This document shows, piece after piece, positions 6,489 through 11,766 of a DNA stretch of 11,766 bases; position 1 is the first letter of the stretch, and every line of letters starts with the position of its first letter. This DNA comes from an uncultured Collinsella sp. (GTDB taxonomy: Bacteria > Actinomycetota > Coriobacteriia > Coriobacteriales > Coriobacteriaceae). The stretch spans positions 1-11,766 of the forward strand of contig CATVZP010000061.1 in NCBI GenBank assembly GCA_958348565.1, in the 5' to 3' direction. A model generated the notes under the pieces. That model was not told where the DNA came from. It searched no databases and saw nothing but the letters and a program-made list of their open reading frames with translations. The position numbers and the translations under genes are program-made.

Positions 6489-8519
6489 GTGGCAAACGAA
6501 AACGATTACGATGGCGGCGAGATTAAGATTCTCGAAGGTCTCGAGGCCGTTCGTAAGCGCCCGGGCATGTACATTGGCTCGACGAGCGCCAGCGGTCTTC
6601 ATCACCTGGTGTGGGAGATCGTTGACAACTCCGTCGACGAGGCCATGGCCGGTTTCTGCACCGAGATTCAGGTGACGGTCCACGCCGACAACTCCATCAC
6701 GGTCGTCGACAACGGCCGCGGCATCCCCGTCGACGAGCATCCTATCAAAAAGATCCCGACGCTCGAGGTCGTCATGACGATCCTGCACGCCGGCGGTAAG
6801 TTCGATAACTCGGCCTACAAGGTCTCGGGCGGACTGCACGGCGTGGGCATCTCCGTCGTCAACGCCCTGTCCAAGCGTGTGGTCGTGCAGGTATGCCGCG
6901 ATGGCAACATCTACGAGATGGAGTTTTCGCGCGGCAAGACCGTCAAGAAAATAGAGGTCGTGGGCACTTCGGAGACGACGGGCACCACTGTCAGCTTCTG
7001 GCCCGACGACGAGATCTTCGAGACCTGCATCTACGATTTCGACACGCTGCACAACCGTCTGCAGGAGACGGCATTCCTCAACAAGAACCTCAAGATCGTG
7101 CTGACCGACGAGCGCGAGGCGACTCCCCATGTGGAGGAGTTTTGCTATGCCGGCGGCATCATCGACTTCGTCAAGTTCCTCAACGAGGGCAAGGATGTCC
7201 CCGAGACCTTTAAGGAGCCCATCTATATTGAGGGCAAATCGGATCCGGATGCGCCCGTGACCAAGATGGGCGAGGTCGAGGTGTCCTTGCAGTGGAATAG
7301 CGGCTACGGCGAGAACGTCATGTCGTTTGCCAACGACATCTATACTCCCGAGGGCGGCATGCACCTCGAGGGCTTCCGCACCGCACTCACCCGCGTGATT
7401 AACGATTACGCTCGCAAGCAGAATCTGCTCAAGGAAAAAGACGCCAACCTGACCGGCGACGATGTGCGCGAGGGCCTATCGGCCGTTATCTCGGTCAAAC
7501 TGCCCGATCCGCAGTTTGAGGGCCAGACCAAGGCCAAGCTCGGCAGCTCCTATATGCGCGCGCTGACGCTCAAGATCGTGACCGACGGGCTTGCCGATTA
7601 CCTCGAGGAGCATCCCAAGCCCGCTCGCGAGATCGTCAAGAAAGCCCAGCAGGCCTGCAAGGCGCGCAACGCCGCCCGCAAGGCGCGCGAGGCGACCCGC
7701 CGCAAGAGCCTGCTCGAGACGGCGTCGCTGCCCGGCAAGCTCGCCGACTGTTCGGTGCGCGACGCCGAGTTGACTGAGCTCTTTATCGTAGAGGGCGACT
7801 CGGCAGGCGGCTCGGCCAAGGACGGCCGTCGCCGAGACATCCAGGCGATCCTACCCCTGCGCGGCAAGATTTTGAACGTCGAGCGCGTGGGCGATCATCG
7901 TGCGTTCTCGAGCGACACCATCCAGTCGCTCATCACCGCGATCGGCTGCGGCGTCACGACGAGCGCCGGCGACGGCGGTGACTTCGATATCACCAAGGCC
8001 CGCTACCACAAGATCATCATCATGACCGATGCAGACGTCGACGGCGCGCACATCCGCATCCTGCTGCTGACGTTCTTCTACAAGTACATGCGCCCACTGA
8101 TTGACGCCGGCTACGTGTACGTCGCGTGCCCGCCCATCTTTGGCATCAAGGTGCGCAACAAGATTCACTACGTGTATCCCAACGGCCGCCAGCCCGAAGA
8201 CGAGATCCTGCGCGACACTATCCAGAGCCTGGGCCTGAATCCCGATGACAACGACGAGGACGGCAAAGCCAAGGACGGCAAGATCACTAAGAAGCGCAAG
8301 GGTTACACCGTCCAGCGCTATAAGGGCCTGGGCGAGATGGACCCCAAGCAGCTTGCCTCGACGACGATGGACCCCAAGACCCGCATTCTTCAGCGCGTGT
8401 CGATCGAAGACGCCGCGGTGGCGGACCGCGCCGTGCGCGAACTGATGGGTTCCGAGGTCGGCTATCGCCGCGAGTACATCGAGAAGCACGCCCACGACGC
8501 ACGCTTCTTGGACGCCTAG
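6489..8519 (+). CDS. gyrB: DNA gyrase subunit B
   Basis: GyrB provides the ATPase of gyrase, which with GyrA introduces negative supercoils ahead of forks. The GHKL domain has the N-box residues E43 and N47, and D74-N-G-R-G-I that binds the adenine. The TOPRIM domain has EGDSAGG (435-441) and DADVDG (514-519), the metal-binding acidic residues. The ending QRYKGLGEMDPKQL is family-specific. Length is 676 aa, without the roughly 165-residue insertion of E. coli GyrB, but with a short charged insertion near residues 575-600 (rich in Asp, Glu and Lys). GTG 6489 follows AAGGAGG (6478-6484). The TOPRIM drug-contact region looks wild type. Confidence 0.98.
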   Translation: MANENDYDGGEIKILEGLEAVRKRPGMYIGSTSASGLHHLVWEIVDNSVDEAMAGFCTEIQVTVHADNSITVVDNGRGIPVDEHPIKKIPTLEVVMTILHAGGKFDNSAYKVSGGLHGVGISVVNALSKRVVVQVCRDGNIYEMEFSRGKTVKKIEVVGTSETTGTTVSFWPDDEIFETCIYDFDTLHNRLQETAFLNKNLKIVLTDEREATPHVEEFCYAGGIIDFVKFLNEGKDVPETFKEPIYIEGKSDPDAPVTKMGEVEVSLQWNSGYGENVMSFANDIYTPEGGMHLEGFRTALTRVINDYARKQNLLKEKDANLTGDDVREGLSAVISVKLPDPQFEGQTKAKLGSSYMRALTLKIVTDGLADYLEEHPKPAREIVKKAQQACKARNAARKAREATRRKSLLETASLPGKLADCSVRDAELTELFIVEGDSAGGSAKDGRRRDIQAILPLRGKILNVERVGDHRAFSSDTIQSLITAIGCGVTTSAGDGGDFDITKARYHKIIIMTDADVDGAHIRILLLTFFYKYMRPLIDAGYVYVACPPIFGIKVRNKIHYVYPNGRQPEDEILRDTIQSLGLNPDDNDEDGKAKDGKITKKRKGYTVQRYKGLGEMDPKQLASTTMDPKTRILQRVSIEDAAVADRAVRELMGSEVGYRREYIEKHAHDARFLDA

Positions 8520-8524
8520 CTTTC

Positions 8525-8611
8525 CCAGGCACCCCATCTTGCCCTTCAGGATTTCGGGCGCCGCACGCAAGGCGTGCGCCCTCATCCTTCAGGGCAACCT
8601 GGGGCACCTGG
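8525..8611 (+). repeat. Long nested hairpin between gyrB and gyrA
   Basis: Six stem blocks pair in register: 8525-8529/8607-8611 (CCAGG/CCTGG), 8532-8535/8601-8604, 8539-8545/8591-8597 (TTGCCCT/AGGGCAA), 8548-8552/8584-8588 (AGGAT/ATCCT), 8556-8558/8579-8581 and 8562-8568/8572-8578 (CGCACGC/GCGTGCG) with an AAG loop. That gives about 31 base pairs. Internal loops are mostly symmetric, two of them identical on both sides (CA/CA and TC/TC). No T tract follows, so it is not an ordinary terminator. It lies 5 bp after the gyrB stop and 86 bp before the gyrA start. It could be an mRNA processing or stability element, an attenuator, or a dispersed palindromic repeat. Confidence 0.8.
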
Positions 8612-8697
8612 AAAACCTAGGAGGGTTATCCGGTGTTCCCGGTAATCCGTCTCCGTGGTAGGGAACTAATGGACCACGCAAACCATGAGGAGGTAAC

Positions 8698-11439
8698 GTG
8701 GCAGACGATATCAACAATAACGAGGGTATGGGCGAGGCCGGCGACGCCGGCATGCCCGACGATCTGAAGCGCCTGCTTGCCCGTGCTGAGCAGAGCGAGG
8801 ATGGCGACCCGGACGCCTATAACCCCGATGCCGATGATGATGAGGAAGAAGACGACGACGGCGAGCTCGAGGAGAGCTTTGGCGAAGTCGACCGTGGTGC
8901 CTCGGCCGGAGAGGATATCAACGGTGGCCAGCTCCAGATTTCGGAGTTCGGCCGTGAGATGAAGCAGTCGTTCATCGAGTACTCGATGTCGGTCATCACG
9001 GCGCGCGCCCTGCCGGACGTGCGCGATGGCTTAAAGCCGGTACACCGTCGCATCCTGTATGCAATGAACGAGAGCGGCATCTACCCCAACCGTCCGCACA
9101 AGAAGTCGGCCTGGACGGTCGGCGAAGTTATCGGTAAGTACCATCCGCACGGCGACTTCGCGGTCTATGAGGCCATGGTCCGCCTGGCACAGTGGTTCTC
9201 CATGCGCACGCCGCTCATTGACGGTCACGGCAACTTCGGCAACATCGACGGCGACGGCGCCGCCGCCATGCGTTATACCGAGAGCCGTCTGGCAAAGCCC
9301 GCCATGGAGCTCCTGCGCGACTTGCAGAAGGATACCGTCGACTGGCAGCCCAACTACGACGAGTCGCTCGCCGAGCCCGTGGCGCTGCCCGCGCGTTTCC
9401 CCAACCTGCTGGTCAACGGCAGCCAGGGCATCGCCGTCGGCATGGCCACCAACATCGCCCCGCACAACCTCACCGAGGCGATCGAGGCCACGTGCTACCT
9501 TATCGACAACCCCGACGCCACCGTCGACGAGCTCATGCAGATCATGCCCGGTCCGGACTTCCCCACCGGTGCCATCATCATGGGCAGTGCCGGCATTAAG
9601 CAGAGCTACGAGACCGGCCGCGGCTCCATCACCGTGCGCGCCAAGGCTCATGTGGAGTCCACCAAGACCGGCCGTAGCCGCCTGGTCTTTACCGAGATTC
9701 CCTACATGGTCAACAAGGGCACCCTGCAGGAGAAGATCGCCCAGCTCGTCAACGACAAGCGCATCGAGGGTATCTCGGATATGCGCGATGAGTCCAACCA
9801 GAAGGGCATCCGTCTGGTCATCGAACTCAAGAAGGGCGTCATCCCACAGGTCGTGCTCAACAACCTGTACAAGTACACCTCGCTGCAGACGACCTTTGGT
9901 GCCAACAACCTGGCGCTTGTCAACGGCGTTCCCAAATGCCTGAGCCTGCGCGAGATGCTGCAGCACTACATCGACCACCAGGTCGACGTCGTCACCCGCC
10001 GCACCCGCTTTGACCTCAAGAAGGCCCAGGCGCGTGCCCATATCCTCGAGGGCTACCTGATGGCTCTCGACCATATCGACGAGGTCATCAGCATCATCCG
10101 CTCCTCGCAGACCGACTCTGAGGCCAGCAGTCGCCTGATCGAGCGCTTTGGCTTTACGCCCGAGCAGACTACGGCCATCCTCGAGATGAAGCTGCGCCGC
10201 CTGACCGGCCTGGAGCGCGACAAGATTCAGGAAGAGCTGGACGGCTTGCGCCGTGCTATCGCCTACTACGAGGACCTGTTGGCGCACGAGGAGAAAATCC
10301 TGGGCGTCATCAAGGAAGAGATGCGCGAGATTTCCAAGAAGTTCGGCGACAAGCGCCGCACCGAGATCAGCCATGTCGAGAAGGACCTGGACGTCGAAGA
10401 TCTGATTGCCGACGAGGACATGGTCGTGACCATCACCCACACCGGCTACGTCAAGCGCATCCCGGTGGCCGCCTATCGCGCCCAAAAGCGCGGCGGCAAG
10501 GGCGTGTCGGGCGTCAATCTCAAAGAGGACGACGTTATCGACGAGATGTTTATCGCATCCACGCACGAGTACGTGCTGTTCTTCTCGAGCAAGGGCAAAG
10601 TCTATCGCCTGAAGGTGCACGAGCTGCCGGTTGGCACGCGCCAGGCGCGCGGCACCGCGATCGTCAACCTGCTGCCTTTCGAGGAGGGCGAGAAGATCGC
10701 GAGCGTCATCAGCTGCCGCGAGTTCCCCGCCGACGAGTACCTGATGTTTGCCACCAAGAGCGGTATGGTCAAGAAGACTGTGATGAGCGCCTACGACCGT
10801 AGCCGCCGCGACGGCCTGATTGCCATCAACCTGAGGGACGACGACGCGCTGCTCGCTGTACGTCGCGTGCGCGAGGGTGACAAGATCATCATGGCAACCA
10901 CCGCGGGCAAGGCGATTATGTTCCCCGAGGACCAGGTGCGCGCCACCGGTCGCGATACCAGCGGCGTCCGCGGTATTGGCATGAAGGAAGGCGTGAGCGT
11001 TCTTGGTATGGAGATTACCAACGGTAACGGCGACCTGTTCGTCATTACCGAGCGCGGCTACGGCAAACGCACGCCGGTCTCGGATTACCCGGAGCAGAAC
11101 CGCGGCGGCCAGGGCGTCTACACCATCCAGATGACCGAGCGCAAGGGTAACCTCGCAGCCATGAAGACGGTGGGCCCGCAGCATGAGCTGTTCATCGTGA
11201 CGGAGGGCGCGACGGTCATTCGCGTCAAGACCGACGAGATCAGCCAAACCGGTCGCGCCACCCAGGGCGTCAAGATGATGACCGTCGACGATAACGACCG
11301 CATCTGCGCCGTAGCCCGCATGACAGCGGCCAAAGAGAAGCCCGAAGGTGAAGGCACCGAGGCCGCAGCCGACACCGAAGAGGCCCCTGTCGACCTAGGC
11401 GACGGCAACGACATGCCAGAGGATCTCCTCGACGAGTAA
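8698..11439 (+). CDS. gyrA: DNA gyrase subunit A
   Basis: GyrA cleaves and rejoins DNA and wraps it to set the direction of supercoiling. At 913 aa it is longer than usual (E. coli 875). The breakage-reunion core begins near residue 80 (EYSMSVITARALPDVRDGLK) and has the catalytic Tyr193 in AAMRYTESRLAK. The C-terminal pinwheel domain has the GyrA box QKRGGKG (596-602), which marks gyrase rather than topoisomerase IV. Two oddities stand out: an acidic N-terminal extension of about 70 residues with a run of Asp/Glu, and HPHGDFAVYE, where Phe154 occupies E. coli Ser83 and Glu158 occupies Asp87. The C-terminal tail is also acidic. The GTG at 8698 has GAGGAGG 4 nt upstream, so the long N-terminus is probably real. 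Confidence 0.98.
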   Translation: MADDINNNEGMGEAGDAGMPDDLKRLLARAEQSEDGDPDAYNPDADDDEEEDDDGELEESFGEVDRGASAGEDINGGQLQISEFGREMKQSFIEYSMSVITARALPDVRDGLKPVHRRILYAMNESGIYPNRPHKKSAWTVGEVIGKYHPHGDFAVYEAMVRLAQWFSMRTPLIDGHGNFGNIDGDGAAAMRYTESRLAKPAMELLRDLQKDTVDWQPNYDESLAEPVALPARFPNLLVNGSQGIAVGMATNIAPHNLTEAIEATCYLIDNPDATVDELMQIMPGPDFPTGAIIMGSAGIKQSYETGRGSITVRAKAHVESTKTGRSRLVFTEIPYMVNKGTLQEKIAQLVNDKRIEGISDMRDESNQKGIRLVIELKKGVIPQVVLNNLYKYTSLQTTFGANNLALVNGVPKCLSLREMLQHYIDHQVDVVTRRTRFDLKKAQARAHILEGYLMALDHIDEVISIIRSSQTDSEASSRLIERFGFTPEQTTAILEMKLRRLTGLERDKIQEELDGLRRAIAYYEDLLAHEEKILGVIKEEMREISKKFGDKRRTEISHVEKDLDVEDLIADEDMVVTITHTGYVKRIPVAAYRAQKRGGKGVSGVNLKEDDVIDEMFIASTHEYVLFFSSKGKVYRLKVHELPVGTRQARGTAIVNLLPFEEGEKIASVISCREFPADEYLMFATKSGMVKKTVMSAYDRSRRDGLIAINLRDDDALLAVRRVREGDKIIMATTAGKAIMFPEDQVRATGRDTSGVRGIGMKEGVSVLGMEITNGNGDLFVITERGYGKRTPVSDYPEQNRGGQGVYTIQMTERKGNLAAMKTVGPQHELFIVTEGATVIRVKTDEISQTGRATQGVKMMTVDDNDRICAVARMTAAKEKPEGEGTEAAADTEEAPVDLGDGNDMPEDLLDE

Positions 11440-11479
11440 GAGGAACTAGCTGGTAGAAAATATCAGACCCCATATATCG

Positions 11480-11512
11480 GCGGTCGGCGCACTGCGCGCC
11501 GACCGCTTTTTT
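11480..11512 (+). terminator. Intrinsic terminator after gyrA
   Basis: An 11-bp GC-rich stem (GCGGTCGGCGC, 11480-11490, with GCGCCGACCGC, 11496-11506) and a 5-nt loop are followed by six T residues (11507-11512), 40 bp after the gyrA stop. Confidence 0.93.
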
Positions 11513-11528
11513 GACAACCTTGGACCCC

Positions 11529-11664
11529 GTGCCCGCCGAGTGGGCGAGATGGGTTAGGTTTGTCGCGAGTTCCGCACGCAAAGAAGGCCACTTAATGTGG
11601 CCTTCGTCTTGCGCAGGACTGTCCGAGCAGCAAACCTAACCCATCTCGCCCACTCGGCGGGCAC
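11529..11664. repeat. 136-bp element with perfect 34-bp inverted repeats
   Basis: Positions 11529-11562 and 11631-11664 are perfect reverse complements over 34 bp, separated by 68 bp. A further TTGGA/TCCAA pair (11520-11524 and 11667-11671) extends the stem across a small loop. The centre holds a 9-bp hairpin (GAAGGCCAC, 11583-11591, with GTGGCCTTC, 11597-11605). There is no coding sequence. The form fits a small non-autonomous mobile element or a dispersed palindromic repeat, but no clear target-site duplication is seen. It lies between the gyrA terminator and the tRNA promoter. Confidence 0.9.
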
Positions 11665-11689
11665 CCTCCAAAGTTTTTCAAAAAAGTTG

Positions 11690-11719
11690 TTGACGCGCGC
11701 GTAACGACTCATCTAATAT
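11690..11719 (+). promoter_or_regulatory. Strong tRNA promoter with UP-like A/T tract
   Basis: TTGACG (11690-11695) and TAATAT (11714-11719) are 18 nt apart, and the -10 ends 14 nt before the tRNA. An A/T-rich tract (about 11671-11688) lies directly upstream of the -35, as in UP elements of stable-RNA promoters. Confidence 0.8.
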
Positions 11720-11733
11720 ATCCCTTGCGCGAT

Positions 11734-11766
11734 GGACCTGTAGCTCAGTTGGTTAGAGCGTCCGGC
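11734..11766 (+). tRNA. tRNA gene, 5' part, probably tRNA-Ile(GAU); cut by window end
   Basis: The acceptor strand GGACCTG (11734-11740), T8-A9, a D-stem GCTC/GAGC (11743-11746 and 11756-11759) with AGTTGGTTA loop, and G26 are all in place; the anticodon stem starts with TCCGG (11761-11765) and the window ends at C32. The anticodon is not visible. The Ile assignment rests on the resemblance of this 5' half to tRNA-Ile and on the frequent gyrA-tRNA-Ile-tRNA-Ala order in Actinobacteria. Confidence 0.85.

Noticed and set aside
8669..8697. ATG upstream of gyrA as a leader peptide or alternative start
   Set aside because: It is out of frame with gyrA, has no ribosome site and finds no nearby stop. 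The GTG at 8698 has an excellent ribosome site.
9031..11247. Open frame of 738 codons on the minus strand opposite gyrA
   Set aside because: It lies wholly opposite a certain gyrA. Long antisense frames are expected from GC-rich codon bias, and the translation has no recognisable domain.
11583..11605. Inner 9-bp hairpin as an intrinsic terminator
   Set aside because: The T tract is poor on both strands (GTCTT on plus, CTTT on minus) and the gyrA terminator is already present upstream. I treat it as the core of the inverted-repeat element.

Overview
The window is the replication-origin segment of a GC-rich bacterial chromosome. The order dnaA, dnaN, recF, a DUF721/DciA gene, gyrB, gyrA, then a tRNA that reads like tRNA-Ile is the classic actinobacterial oriC layout, also seen in mycobacteria. 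The base composition, a gyrB without the large proteobacterial insertion and a strongly diverged DnaA make a Coriobacteriia genome such as Collinsella my best guess. That assignment is inference from gene order and protein character, not from a search. Every protein gene reads rightward.

Left part (1-3614). A strong leftward promoter at the left edge probably drives rpmH outside the window. Next come an AT-rich intergenic with DnaA-box-like sequences, an unusual 450-aa protein (GHKL ATPase fold, Gln/Pro/Tyr-rich linker, C-terminal winged helix), and dnaA 15 bp later. The 238-bp dnaA-dnaN gap holds another box, a run of DnaA-trio-like triplets and a very AT-rich stretch, so it is the best candidate for the unwinding site. 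The boxes read TTTTCAACA rather than the textbook TTATCCACA. DnaA domain IV carries matching changes (Asn-His-Ser where E. coli has Asp433-His434-Thr435), which suggests that protein and site changed together. A near-consensus parS site (14 of 16 bases) lies in the codons of the disordered DnaA linker, so chromosome segregation is probably also anchored here.

Middle part (3615-6439). dnaN (sliding clamp), recF (gap repair, 8 bp later) and the DciA-type helicase-loader gene (overlapping recF by 14 bp) look like one transcription unit. It ends at a textbook terminator.

Right part (6440-11766). gyrB and gyrA encode DNA gyrase. They are separated by a 178-bp spacer containing a long, nearly symmetric hairpin of about 31 base pairs. 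GyrA has Phe at the position of E. coli Ser83, a change associated with fluoroquinolone resistance, and an acidic N-terminal extension of about 70 residues. After the gyrA terminator comes a 136-bp element with perfect 34-bp inverted arms, then a strong promoter and the first 33 bases of a tRNA gene.

Together the genes cover origin recognition and melting, helicase loading, clamp-dependent synthesis, gap repair and supercoil removal. The most novel items are the uncharacterised GHKL/winged-helix protein at the origin, the altered DnaA/DnaA-box pair, the trio-like unwinding element, the parS site inside dnaA, the two large palindromic elements and the GyrA Phe154 allele.
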